From: Lachnospiraceae bacterium
Lineage (GTDB): Bacteria; Bacteroidota; Bacteroidia; Bacteroidales; Muribaculaceae
DNA: 64,000 bases
Direction of reading: 5' to 3'
Assembly (NCBI GenBank): GCA_023663655.1
Contig: JAMPGZ010000006.1
Coordinates: 53,279-117,278, forward strand
This document shows, one piece after another, positions 38,041 through 45,468 of the stretch (the stretch's first letter is position 1; every line of letters starts with the position of its first letter). A program made the translations under genes and the position numbers. The notes below the pieces were generated by a model. The model saw only the letters and a list, made by a program, of their open reading frames with translations, was not told the DNA's origin and searched no databases.

Positions 38041-38048
38041 CCCCCCCC
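38041..38048. repeat. Homopolymer tract C8 (G8 on the minus strand)
   Basis: Eight consecutive C residues lie about 20 bp upstream of the leftward -7 box. Tracts of this length are prone to slippage, and their position could change promoter spacing or upstream contacts. Confidence 0.9.
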
Positions 38049-38071
38049 GTTAGTTAAATGATGTTAATGGC

Positions 38072-38102
38072 GTATTTTGCGTTCACACAGAACGCAAAAT
38101 AC
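38072..38102. repeat. 12-bp perfect inverted repeat between divergent promoters
   Basis: Arms 38072-38083 and 38091-38102 (GTATTTTGCGTT and its complement) surround a 7-nt loop. No T-run follows, so it does not look like a terminator. Its place between the lipoprotein promoter and the promoter at 38174 suggests an operator or an RNA hairpin. Confidence 0.6.
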
Positions 38103-38173
38103 CAGTCAGGATTGTCAAATATCAAACTATCACAATATATAGAAACTGCAAGGGATTAATTGATGGAAAATGC

Positions 38174-38181
38174 TATATTTG
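38174..38181 (+). promoter_or_regulatory. -7 promoter box for the small charged protein
   Basis: TATATTTG matches TAnnTTTG. It overlaps the reading frame opened by an ATG at 38170, so the ATG at 38200 is the usable start. Confidence 0.6.
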
Positions 38182-38199
38182 CAAAAAAAATCGAGTGCC

Positions 38200-38451
38200 A
38201 TGGAAGAAGATAAGGAGCATGTTTTGTCGACTGACCGAGTAAAGGTGTTGTTGACCGAATTGTGGGAACGTCATAAAAAGCACAATGACGATAATAAGAC
38301 CGACACCAAGCCTGGGAGCAATATATTTGTCGTGGACTTTAAACCGGATCCGAAGGAAGAACCCGATGACGACATTCACGAAGAAAACCTCCGTGAACTT
38401 TATCGCAAATTCTATGGCAGCAATCCGCCACGCCCATCACGTAAAAAATAG
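38200..38451 (+). CDS. Small, highly charged hypothetical protein
   Basis: This protein of 83 residues starts MEEDKEHVLSTDRVKVLLTE. It is rich in Lys, Asp and Glu, with a short hydrophobic strand (GSNIFVVDF) between a predicted helix and an acidic linker (KPDPKEEPDDDIHEENLREL); it ends in a basic RPSRKK tail. It has no signal peptide. I recognise no family. The start at 38200 is preferred over 38170 because a consensus -7 box (38174-38181) lies between. The gene is monocistronic and divergent from the lipoprotein operon, with the 12-bp inverted repeat in the shared upstream region. Confidence 0.65.
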   Translation: MEEDKEHVLSTDRVKVLLTELWERHKKHNDDNKTDTKPGSNIFVVDFKPDPKEEPDDDIHEENLRELYRKFYGSNPPRPSRKK

Positions 38452-38573
38452 CGTATCCCTGGTGCAATGTCTATTTTGCATTGCCGAAATCATGAGATGA
38501 TTCTTTCAGAATCTGAGCAATAAATCAGCATAGAGTGAACTAAGTGCCTTGCCAATAGTTCCGGACGGAACCG

Positions 38574-38672
38574 TTATGCTATTTCGACGATACGGTATTG
38601 ACCGGAGGACATATTCGATGCTTTTAATTTGGCGTTTATAGCTGATTTCTCGGTAATACCCTCGGGTGTCAT
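38574..38672 (-). CDS. Possible 32-residue micro-ORF or gene remnant
   Basis: The minus strand encodes MTPEGITEKSAINAKLKASN followed by MSSGQYRIVEIA and a stop. The composition looks protein-like, but no promoter or ribosome site is seen. It starts 5 bp downstream of the stop of the 123-residue membrane protein gene on the same strand. It may be the remnant of a longer gene. Confidence 0.25.
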   Translation of the reverse strand: MTPEGITEKSAINAKLKASNMSSGQYRIVEIA

Positions 38673-38676
38673 GAGT

Positions 38677-39048
38677 CTAAACAAACATTTTTAAAATAAC
38701 AGTAATTAGAGCGAGAACTGCGTATGATATTGCAAATGTAACGGTTATGGCATATAGTTGAATGAATGTTCTCTTTAAAAGATGAAATTCTTTAAAAGAT
38801 TTTAACCTTTCACAATGAATGCAACTAGTTACATTCATTGTTGTAAATATAAAAATTAACGACATTCTTGTGTCAGGCAGCGAGTTAAAAAATCGAATAA
38901 GATGTATTTCACTATGAGTTTGACATACGTAATTTTGGGGTAGATTATGATAAGCATCAAACATTTGATATATATCATTCGTAACAATCACGATAATTAC
39001 AATTGCAATTTCGATTGCCCAAAATGTTATTTTACCTCTTTTAGTCAT
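38677..39048 (-). CDS. Small membrane protein of unknown function
   Basis: This 123-residue protein has two clear hydrophobic helices, near the N-terminus (ITFWAIEIAIVIIVIVTN) and the C-terminus (LYAITVTFAISYAVLALITV), and a weaker one in the middle (MSLIFIFTTMNVTS). The central loop holds several Cys and His (NVTSCIHCERLKSF). It is AT-rich relative to neighbours. It follows the HTH gene by 68 bp on the same strand, so it may belong to the toxin-antitoxin locus, but no family is recognised and it could be an unrelated accessory gene. Confidence 0.5.
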   Translation of the reverse strand: MTKRGKITFWAIEIAIVIIVIVTNDIYQMFDAYHNLPQNYVCQTHSEIHLIRFFNSLPDTRMSLIFIFTTMNVTSCIHCERLKSFKEFHLLKRTFIQLYAITVTFAISYAVLALITVILKMFV

Positions 39049-39116
39049 AATTCAATTCATCTATCTGCAAATAGACGTAGCCCCTTCTTGGTATCTTTGT
39101 CGAGCTGCTTTTATTT

Positions 39117-39383
39117 TTATCCAACAGTAACTATCGGCTGTCCGAAGAAAGCAGATAGCATACTGAGTGTGGCGATGGTGAAATTGTGCTGACCACTCAA
39201 CCATTTTGTAATCTCGCTTGGTCTGCGACCGAGAGCGTCTGCAAATTGTTTCTTAGTCAGACCTCGCTGGTGCATCAGTTCATATATTCGGTCAGAAATG
39301 GCGAACGAGAGATTTACTTCTGCCTTTATGTCAGCCGGGACTGAGGCAACCATGTTGCGATATATGTTTTTTGCCTCTTTCAT
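39117..39383 (-). CDS. XRE-family helix-turn-helix protein, probable HigA-like antitoxin
   Basis: This 88-residue protein has an HTH at about residues 40-65 (LTKKQFADALGRRPSEITKW) followed by LSGQHNFTIATLSMLSAFF, a typical Cro/C1-type fold. Its ATG overlaps the stop of the upstream 158-residue gene (ATGA at 39380-39383). The order, putative toxin first and HTH antitoxin second, is that of HigBA modules, where the antitoxin binds the operon promoter and the toxin. The N-terminal helix (MKEAKNIYRNMVASVPADIK) could contact the toxin (inference). Confidence 0.75.
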   Translation of the reverse strand: MKEAKNIYRNMVASVPADIKAEVNLSFAISDRIYELMHQRGLTKKQFADALGRRPSEITKWLSGQHNFTIATLSMLSAFFGQPIVTVG

Positions 39384-39856
39384 AATTCAAAAGTATTATC
39401 AGTTTTAATTATTCTTTCTGTTATGACCACAGATCCATTGCGTTGTCCCTCTTTGAGCAAATCTTCAAATTTTTGAAGATCGAGAACATATCCACGCAAT
39501 GAATCATCCTCCTCGTATGTGCGTGAGTTTTTTACTCCACCATTGCCGAGAATCAAAATGCCGTTAGAAAGACGCAGGCAATACAGCCGGAGTTTTGAGG
39601 AAAGCACCGGCAACGCCACTACCGAATCTTTCATCTTACCCTCCGGACGAAACAGTCGTTCAAATGCACCTCCGTCAGCGATTTTGTCAACAATCTGAAC
39701 TATGCGCAGAAGGTCTCGGTTGAGCTTGGCATCTTCTATGAATTTTGCGTAGAAGCGTTCATACTCAGAATTATCTTCAGTGGCAAACTGAATAGAATAG
39801 AGAGTGCATTGATTGCCCTCATTCAAAAGGATAAGTTCCACTTCACTCATAGCCAT
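39380..39856 (-). CDS. Probable HigB/RelE-superfamily toxin
   Basis: This 158-residue protein starts MAMSEVELILLNEGNQ. The frame runs open to 39898, but a -7 box at 39876-39883 rules out the earlier ATG. It has a RelE/HigB-like layout: basic and hydrophobic strands such as NRDLLRIVQIVDKIADGGAF, FERLFRPEGKMKDSVVALPV, then SSKLRLYCLRLSNGILILGN. The R-L-Y-C-L-R-L-S-N and L-G-N-G-G-V-K elements are those I associate with Gp49/HigB toxins that cut ribosome-bound mRNA. It overlaps the HTH gene by 4 bp. The toxin identity is inferred from both sequence and gene order. Confidence 0.65.
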   Translation of the reverse strand: MAMSEVELILLNEGNQCTLYSIQFATEDNSEYERFYAKFIEDAKLNRDLLRIVQIVDKIADGGAFERLFRPEGKMKDSVVALPVLSSKLRLYCLRLSNGILILGNGGVKNSRTYEEDDSLRGYVLDLQKFEDLLKEGQRNGSVVITERIIKTDNTFEL

Positions 39857-39875
39857 ATTATTTATTATTATAACG

Positions 39876-39883
39876 CAAAGGTA
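39876..39883 (-). promoter_or_regulatory. -7 promoter box for the toxin-antitoxin operon
   Basis: The minus strand reads TACCTTTG (TAnnTTTG), 20 bp from the ATG at 39856. This fixes the start of the toxin gene. Confidence 0.65.
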
Positions 39884-39944
39884 CGACAAATATTTCACTC
39901 AAAGATAAAATGACGTGAAGTATTTCCATTCTCCATTCTCAATT

Positions 39945-41048
39945 CTATAGCGTGAGCGTTAGCTTGTTATCCGGATCGTAGCGGTCCGCCCATTGATTGT
40001 ATATGTCGTAGACTTCGCCTGGACGATTGTCATACCATCCGTAGCCGGTGCGGCGCTCGAATCCTATTTCGTCGAGGCTGCGGCGAGGGATGCCGTCGCG
40101 GTCGCAGAAAAAAGGCAGGCACTCCTCAAGGTCATAATAACGAGCCCATAGCGGGGCTGCCTTGGGGTCTTGCACAAGGCGTGCATCGTAGGCTTTTCCA
40201 TCTTTGTCGCGTGGTCGGTCATATCTCATACCGGTTATCTTATTGCGGTCAAGCCATTTCATGCCGCCATGCACGGCTTTTTTCACCCGGTCATCAGGAT
40301 TGGGGAGCGACATCAGGAATTTTAGCAGATTGGCGCTTTCGAGCGATGTGTAGCTCGGCAGTTCGTAGGCTCGTGCTTTTGCGGGGGCGTATGTGTCGCG
40401 GTCATGCTGCTGGCACCACACTGTAGGCTCGCCGTCCACCTTTATTTGTGTGGCGAGGATTATCTCAACGGCTTTGTCAACTGATTTCTGTATTTTTTCC
40501 ATCATCTCCTCATTGATGACTCCGGCAAACGGACGCTCACCCGACAAAATCTCCTGAAACAGCGACAGGGTGCTATACATCGCATCGTCATTGTAGGTGA
40601 TGTGAATCTGGTAGCCTTTCGGATCGGGCCAGAATTGGGACCAGCCGCCATTTTCATACTGTCCGCTCAGCAGAAAGTCCAGTCCGCGATGAATTGCCTC
40701 GCTGTAGCGAGCCTCGGGATTTGCCTCATTGAGCCTTGCGAGATAGCGTATTTCGGTAGTGGTAGCGTAGTTGTCGATAGTTGAATCATCCTTGCGGGAT
40801 TTATCTTTGACAGCTTTCGCTACTTGCTCTGCGCTCATTGGCGTGATTAGGTCGGTGTTCTTGGGCCAGCCTCCGGTGCATCGCTGCATTACGAGGATTC
40901 GTGCCCCTACCTGACGTGCTGTCTCGGTCTTGAAAAATTCAGGATCGGTGGTCTTTAGATATTTGTGCCGAGGTTTGGCATCGAGGTTCAGCGATGAGAA
41001 TATGATGGCGGCTGATGCTAATGGTGTGAAAATTTCATGAAATTTCAT
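39945..41048 (-). CDS. pelA: Pectate lyase, polysaccharide lyase family 10 (PelA/Pel-15E type)
   Basis: This 367-residue exported protein has a signal-like N-terminus (FTPLASAAIIFSSLNLDA). PL10 features are RILVMQRCTGGWPKNTDL, DDSTIDNYATTTEIRYLARL, the central HITYNDDAMYSTLSLFQEIL, WCQQHDRDTYAPAKARAYEL and APLWARYYDLEECLPFFCDR. PL10 enzymes cleave polygalacturonate by beta-elimination with calcium. The unsaturated products are the substrates of GH105 enzymes such as the one fused to GH28 in this window. The ATG lies 20 bp past the tRNA-Cys terminator, and no -7 box is seen in between. Confidence 0.92.
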   Translation of the reverse strand: MKFHEIFTPLASAAIIFSSLNLDAKPRHKYLKTTDPEFFKTETARQVGARILVMQRCTGGWPKNTDLITPMSAEQVAKAVKDKSRKDDSTIDNYATTTEIRYLARLNEANPEARYSEAIHRGLDFLLSGQYENGGWSQFWPDPKGYQIHITYNDDAMYSTLSLFQEILSGERPFAGVINEEMMEKIQKSVDKAVEIILATQIKVDGEPTVWCQQHDRDTYAPAKARAYELPSYTSLESANLLKFLMSLPNPDDRVKKAVHGGMKWLDRNKITGMRYDRPRDKDGKAYDARLVQDPKAAPLWARYYDLEECLPFFCDRDGIPRRSLDEIGFERRTGYGWYDNRPGEVYDIYNQWADRYDPDNKLTLTL

Positions 41049-41067
41049 GGCAATGAGGTTTAAAATG

Positions 41068-41100
41068 AAAAAAAGGAAACGCTTCAGTGCGTTTCCTTTT
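41068..41100 (-). terminator. Terminator of tRNA-Cys
   Basis: A 12-bp perfect stem (AAAAGGAAACGC, 41071-41082, with its complement 41089-41100) has a 6-nt loop and, on the minus strand, a run of T (complement of 41068-41074). It starts right after the tRNA 3' end and lies just upstream of the pectate lyase start. Confidence 0.8.
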
Positions 41101-41102
41101 AG

Positions 41103-41173
41103 AGGTCCCTAGCAGATTCGAACTGCTGTAAACGGTTTTGCAGACCGGTGCCTAACCACTCGGCCAAGGAACC
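41103..41173 (-). tRNA. tRNA-Cys (anticodon GCA)
   Basis: The minus strand folds as a 71-nt tRNA. The acceptor stem GGTTCCT pairs with AGGGACC, with one G-T pair; the D-arm contains GAGTGGTTAGGC; the anticodon loop is CTGCAAA (anticodon GCA); the T-arm is CAGCAGTTCGAATCTGCTA-like, with TTCGAATC in the loop. The discriminator base is U, as required for Cys. CCA is not encoded. Confidence 0.95.
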
Positions 41174-41194
41174 TTGTTGGTGGTTTTACGGCTG

Positions 41195-41202
41195 CAAAGT
41201 TA
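41195..41202 (-). promoter_or_regulatory. -7 promoter box for tRNA-Cys
   Basis: The minus strand reads TAACTTTG (TAnnTTTG), 22 bp upstream of the tRNA 5' end. Confidence 0.65.
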
Positions 41203-41254
41203 CAATCAATTTTTTAATTATGCAACACCTTTTTAAAATTTTGCATTAAAAAAC

Positions 41255-42727
41255 TTACTTTTCATTCTTAATCCGTTCATCCATAGCTGCTGCTGCACGG
41301 CGTCCGTCGCCCATCGCGAGGATTACAGTGGCTCCGCCTCTCACGATGTCGCCTCCGGCATAGATGTCGCTCACTGATGATTGCAACGTCTCTTCGTTGA
41401 CAACGATGGTGCCACGGCGGGATATTTCAAGCTCTTTGATCGCATCCGGAATAAGCGGGTTGGGGGATACGCCCACGCTCACTATGACAAGATCTACAGG
41501 CACATTGATTATCGCCCCTTCGACAGCCACCGGCGAGCGTCGTCCCGATTCGTCGGGCTCTCCAAGCTCCATCTTCTGAAGGCGCATCATGTTGACGCGT
41601 CCCTTTTCGTCGGCAGTGTACTCGATAGGGTTGTGAAGTGTCATGAACTCCACGCCTTCCTGCTTGGCGTGCTTTATTTCTTCGACACGGGCAGGCATTT
41701 CAGCCTCGCTGCGGCGATATATGATCATTGCTTTTTCGGCACCCATGCGTCGGGCGGTGCGCACCGCGTCCATCGCCGTGTTGCCGCCGCCTATCACAGC
41801 CACGTTTCTTCCTCTCAACACAGGCGTGTCATATCCGGGACGTCCGGCTCCCATGAGGTTGATGCGGGTGAGATATTCATTGCATGACATTACGCCGATA
41901 TAGTTTTCTCCGGGTATGCCCATGAAGCGTGGAAGTCCGGCTCCCGATGCCACAAAGATTCCTTTGAAGCCCATTCCGTGAAGGTCGTCGTAGCTTAAAG
42001 TCTTGCCTATGATGCAGTCCTTGACAAATCTCACTCCGAGAGCGGCAAGGGCGTTTATCTCTTCATCGACCACCGAATTGGGCAAACGGAATTCAGGAAT
42101 GCCATATTTGAGCACGCCTCCGATTTCATGGAGCGCTTCAAACACTGTCACCTCATAGCCGCGGTTTGCCATGTCGCCGGCAAAAGAGAGTCCTGCGGGT
42201 CCTGATCCTACGACTGCTATCTGAATACCGTTGGACTCGGCAGGAACTGAAACCGGAGTTTCATGTGCAAGACGGGCAAAATCGGCGGCAAAGCGTTCGA
42301 GATAGCCTATCGCAACAGGCTCTTTCTTCATTTTGTGGTATATGCAGCGTGATTCGCACTGCTTTTCCTGAGGGCACACTCTTCCGCACACTGCCGGTAA
42401 GGCGCTTGTCTTTTTGAGGACAGCTGCGGCAGTGGCAAACTCACCACGCTGTATATTCTTGATGAATCCCGGAATGTCGATGCTCACGGGGCATCCGTTC
42501 ACGCACTGCGGGTCGGGGCAGTCCATGCAGCGGCTTGCTTCGACCACGGCGGCTTCAGCCGATAGCCCTTGGTTGACCTCCTCATTGCAGGTCACACGGT
42601 AGTCAGGATCCAGTTCCGGCATCTTCACGCGTGGAATCGCGGCGCGTTCTTTTGCCGGCATGGCGTTTCTCAGTTCTTCACGCCAGGCGGCGTTGCGGGA
42701 GGATTCGTTAATGTTGTCTATACTCAT
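41255..42727 (-). CDS. gltA: NADPH-dependent glutamate synthase small-subunit-like protein (GltA/NfnL/SudA type)
   Basis: This 490-residue cytoplasmic flavoprotein has an N-terminal iron-sulfur part with the cysteine motifs CMDCPDPQCVNGCPVSID and CGRVCPQEKQCESRC. An FAD-binding GxGxxG (AVVGSGPAGLSFAGDMANRG) and an NADPH-binding GxGxxA-like site (VIGGGNTAMDAVRTARRMGA) follow, and the flavin-proximal YAGGDIVRGG is near the C-terminus. On its own it looks like GltD. Next to an FAD/NAD-binding partner, however, the pair matches NfnL/NfnS, the electron-bifurcating NADH-dependent ferredoxin:NADP+ oxidoreductase, or sulfide dehydrogenase SudAB. The gap from the partner gene is 7 bp. Confidence 0.9.
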   Translation of the reverse strand: MSIDNINESSRNAAWREELRNAMPAKERAAIPRVKMPELDPDYRVTCNEEVNQGLSAEAAVVEASRCMDCPDPQCVNGCPVSIDIPGFIKNIQRGEFATAAAVLKKTSALPAVCGRVCPQEKQCESRCIYHKMKKEPVAIGYLERFAADFARLAHETPVSVPAESNGIQIAVVGSGPAGLSFAGDMANRGYEVTVFEALHEIGGVLKYGIPEFRLPNSVVDEEINALAALGVRFVKDCIIGKTLSYDDLHGMGFKGIFVASGAGLPRFMGIPGENYIGVMSCNEYLTRINLMGAGRPGYDTPVLRGRNVAVIGGGNTAMDAVRTARRMGAEKAMIIYRRSEAEMPARVEEIKHAKQEGVEFMTLHNPIEYTADEKGRVNMMRLQKMELGEPDESGRRSPVAVEGAIINVPVDLVIVSVGVSPNPLIPDAIKELEISRRGTIVVNEETLQSSVSDIYAGGDIVRGGATVILAMGDGRRAAAAMDERIKNEK

Positions 42728-42734
42728 GGCTATA

Positions 42735-43517
42735 TTAATTATAGGAGCGTAAACGCATCATCATTTCATCAAAATCTACTTGGTGGGCATCAAATTCAGG
42801 GCCGTCGATGCACACAAATTTGGTCTTTCCGTTGACAGTCACGCGGCAGGCTCCGCACATTCCTGTGCCGTCGACCATAATGGTGTTGAGGGAGCACATG
42901 GTGGGTATGTCATATTTCTTTGTGAGGAGTGACACAAACTTCATCATCACCGCCGGTCCTATGGTCACCACTTGGTCCACTTTCTCGCGGTTGATCACGC
43001 TCTCCACTCCGTTGGTTACAAGGCCTTTGTTTCCGTATGATCCATCGTCGGTCATGATTATCAGTTCATCGGAATACTCCGCCACCTGCTTTTCAAGTAT
43101 GATAAGCTCCTTGGTGCGGGCGGCAAGAACCGACACCACTTTGTTGCCCGCCATCTTGAGTGCTTTTATAATGGGTAGCAGGGGCGCTACACCCACGCCG
43201 CCGCCGCAGCACACCACTGTTCCCACTTTTTCAATGTGTGTGGCTTTTCCGAGTGGACCCACGACGTCAGTTAAGTATTCTCCTACATTGAGGGCGCATA
43301 TTTTTGCTGATGATTCGCCCACGTTTTGAACCACAAGGGTTATAGTGCCTCGGTCAGTGTCGGCGTCGGCTATTGTAAGAGGAATTCTTTCTCCATGTTC
43401 ACACGCTCTCACGATCACGAAATGACCGGGCTTGCGCGACATGGCTATTGATGGAGCTTCAACCACAAGCTTCACCACCTTTTCCGAAAAATGTTCCTTT
43501 TCAAGAATCTTGTTCAT
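42735..43517 (-). CDS. Sulfide/dihydroorotate dehydrogenase-like FAD/NAD-binding protein (NfnS/SudB type)
   Basis: This 260-residue protein has a ferredoxin-reductase-type FAD domain (PGHFVIVRACEHGERIPLTI), an NAD-binding segment (GTVVCCGGGVGVAPLLPIIK), and a C-terminal [2Fe-2S] site with Cys in the CSLNTIMVDGTGMCGACRV segment. It is the small partner of the GltA-like protein encoded next. The open frame reaches 43700, but the extra 61 residues are not family-like and span a -7 box, so the ATG at 43517 (MNKILEKEHFSEKVVKLVV) is the start. Together the two probably transfer electrons between NADH, ferredoxin and NADP+. Confidence 0.92.
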   Translation of the reverse strand: MNKILEKEHFSEKVVKLVVEAPSIAMSRKPGHFVIVRACEHGERIPLTIADADTDRGTITLVVQNVGESSAKICALNVGEYLTDVVGPLGKATHIEKVGTVVCCGGGVGVAPLLPIIKALKMAGNKVVSVLAARTKELIILEKQVAEYSDELIIMTDDGSYGNKGLVTNGVESVINREKVDQVVTIGPAVMMKFVSLLTKKYDIPTMCSLNTIMVDGTGMCGACRVTVNGKTKFVCIDGPEFDAHQVDFDEMMMRLRSYN

Positions 43518-43560
43518 GAAGTCAATAGATAATTTATGTGATGATTTATTATACTGTTGG

Positions 43561-43568
43561 CAAAGGTA
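43561..43568 (-). promoter_or_regulatory. -7 promoter box for the NfnS/NfnL-type operon
   Basis: The minus strand reads TACCTTTG (TAnnTTTG), 43 bp from the ATG at 43517. A TTTG lies about 16 bp upstream. Confidence 0.6.
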
Positions 43569-43759
43569 AACAAAATAATTTGGACAAAGAATATAAAAGA
43601 AAGGCAAGATGCTCTGTTTTGAGCAAAATGGATGAAAATTTAAACGAAAAAGTACAAATCCGATAGTTGCGGCTGCTGTTTGCCTATGCGGCGATATCAT
43701 TGCAGGAATGATTTTTTCAAGAATTTTTGATGAGGTTCTCTTATCACGGAAATATTTTG

Positions 43760-43767
43760 TAAATTTG
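43760..43767 (+). promoter_or_regulatory. -7 promoter box for pheS
   Basis: TAAATTTG matches TAnnTTTG and lies 25 bp before the pheS ATG at 43793. Confidence 0.65.
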
Positions 43768-43792
43768 CACCAATAAAGTAATTAAGACAGCT

Positions 43793-44812
43793 ATGCTTGA
43801 AAAAATAGAAAATCTAAAGGCGGAAATAGAAAATCTTTCAGCCACTTCTCCTGAGGAGGTTGAGGCTATCCGCATTAAATATTTGAGCAAAAAAGGGGCG
43901 ATTTCTGCGTTGATGAATGATTTCCGCTCGCTTTCGGGTGATGAGAAACGTGCTCTCGGAGCGCCGTTGAATCAATTGAAGGATTTTGCTACGGAAAAGA
44001 TTGCCGCATTGCGTGAATCGCTTGAAAACAAGGAAGTCGATGCTGCCGAGTTCGACATGACTCGTTCGGCTTCGCCGGTTAGGCTTGGCACCCGCCACCC
44101 GCTGTCGGTTGTCCGCAATGAGATTGTTTCGATTTTCTCCCGTCTTGGTTTTTCTATTGCAGAGGGTCCTGAAATTGAAGATGACTGGCACGTGTTCTCG
44201 TCGCTTAATTTCGCTCCCGATCATCCTGCCCGCGATATGCAGGACACATTCTTCATCCAGCGCAATCCCGACGTGCTTCTCCGCACCCACACCTCAAGTG
44301 TGCAGTCGCGTGTGATGGAGACCACCCAGCCACCCATCCGCATCATCTGCCCGGGACGTGTGTATCGCAATGAAGCGATTTCTGCGCGTGCCCACTGCTT
44401 CTTTCATCAGGTTGAGGCGCTTTATGTGGATGAGAATGTATCGTTTGCCGACCTTAAGCAGACTCTGCTCTACTTTGCCCGCGAAATGTTTGGTCCCGAC
44501 ACCAAAATCCGTCTTCGTCCCAGCTATTTCCCCTTCACCGAGCCATCTGCCGAAATGGACATCTCTTGCAATCTGTGCGGTGGAAAGGGTTGCTCGTTCT
44601 GCAAGCACACCGGATGGGTTGAAATCCTTGGTTGCGGAATGGTGGATCCCAACGTGCTTGACGCTTGCGGCATAGACTCTAAGAAATATTCCGGATTCGC
44701 ATTGGGCATGGGCGTGGAGCGCATCACCAACCTGAAGTATCAAGTGAAGGACTTGAGAATGTTCTCGGAAAATGACACCCGTTTCCTTCGCGAGTTTACT
44801 GCGGCGCATTAA
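43793..44812 (+). CDS. pheS: Phenylalanyl-tRNA synthetase alpha subunit
   Basis: This 339-residue class II synthetase subunit has an N-terminal coiled coil that contacts tRNA (about 1-85, starting MLEKIENLKAEIENLSA). Its catalytic domain has motif 1 (IFSRLGFSIAEGPEIEDDWH), motif 2 (RIICPGRVYRNEAISARAHC, then FFHQVEAL) and motif 3 (GFALGMGVERI). Four Cys in CNLCGGKGCSFC may bind a metal, as in some bacterial PheS. The length is normal. It heads a rightward run with nth (12 bp gap), a TRIC-family gene and gtrA. pheT is about 29 kb away on the opposite strand. Confidence 0.97.
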   Translation: MLEKIENLKAEIENLSATSPEEVEAIRIKYLSKKGAISALMNDFRSLSGDEKRALGAPLNQLKDFATEKIAALRESLENKEVDAAEFDMTRSASPVRLGTRHPLSVVRNEIVSIFSRLGFSIAEGPEIEDDWHVFSSLNFAPDHPARDMQDTFFIQRNPDVLLRTHTSSVQSRVMETTQPPIRIICPGRVYRNEAISARAHCFFHQVEALYVDENVSFADLKQTLLYFAREMFGPDTKIRLRPSYFPFTEPSAEMDISCNLCGGKGCSFCKHTGWVEILGCGMVDPNVLDACGIDSKKYSGFALGMGVERITNLKYQVKDLRMFSENDTRFLREFTAAH

Positions 44813-44824
44813 ACAATTCGGCTT

Positions 44825-45466
44825 ATGACCGTTAAGCAACGATATGCCGAGGTGATTAAATGGTTTCAGGCGTCGATGCCTGTTGCCGAAACGGAGTTGC
44901 ATTACGACACTCCGTTTCACCTGCTGCTTGCCGTGATTCTGTCGGCTCAATGCACCGACAAACGCATCAACATGGTCACCCCGGCGCTGTTTGCCGCCTA
45001 TCCTACGCCCGAATCGCTTGCCGCCGCCTCTCAAGAAGAGGTCTACGAATATATAAAGTCGGTGAGCTACCCCAACAATAAGGCTCGCTCTTTAATAGGA
45101 GCGTCAAGAGTGTTGGTCGAGGAGTTTGGCGGAGAGATGCCTTCCGACATCGACAATTTGATGAAGCTCCCCGGAGTTGGCAGGAAAACGGCAAATGTGA
45201 TGCTTTCGGTAGTGTGGAATAAAGCGGCAATGGCTGTCGACACCCATGTGTTCAGGGTGAGCGAGCGCATAGGGCTTACCACCAACAGCAAGAACCCGTT
45301 GCAGACTGAGAAGGCTCTGTGTGCCAATATTCCGGAAGAAATTATTCCCGTGGCTCATCATTGGCTCATATTGCATGGGCGATACGTGTGCAAGGCACGT
45401 CGTCCCGATTGTCTGAATTGCGGGCTGACCGGTGTGTGCCGGTATTTTCAACGAGAAAACAAGTAG
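44825..45466 (+). CDS. nth: Endonuclease III (DNA glycosylase/AP lyase)
   Basis: This 213-residue base-excision-repair enzyme removes oxidised pyrimidines and nicks abasic sites. It has the helix-hairpin-helix LPGVGRKTANVMLSVVW, with the catalytic Lys in GRKTA, then the catalytic Asp in MAVDTHVFRVSERIGL. The C-terminal [4Fe-4S] cluster has C-x6-C-x2-C-x5-C spacing (CKARRPDCLNCGLTGVC). It follows pheS by 12 bp and precedes the TRIC-family gene by 2 bp, so it is co-transcribed. Confidence 0.97.
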   Translation: MTVKQRYAEVIKWFQASMPVAETELHYDTPFHLLLAVILSAQCTDKRINMVTPALFAAYPTPESLAAASQEEVYEYIKSVSYPNNKARSLIGASRVLVEEFGGEMPSDIDNLMKLPGVGRKTANVMLSVVWNKAAMAVDTHVFRVSERIGLTTNSKNPLQTEKALCANIPEEIIPVAHHWLILHGRYVCKARRPDCLNCGLTGVCRYFQRENK

Positions 45467-45468
45467 AG

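Noticed and set aside
39092..39099. Plus-strand TATCTTTG box within the antitoxin-membrane protein gap
   Set aside because: It matches the -7 consensus, but no -33 element is present at the right distance and no plus-strand gene follows; antisense transcription cannot be supported.
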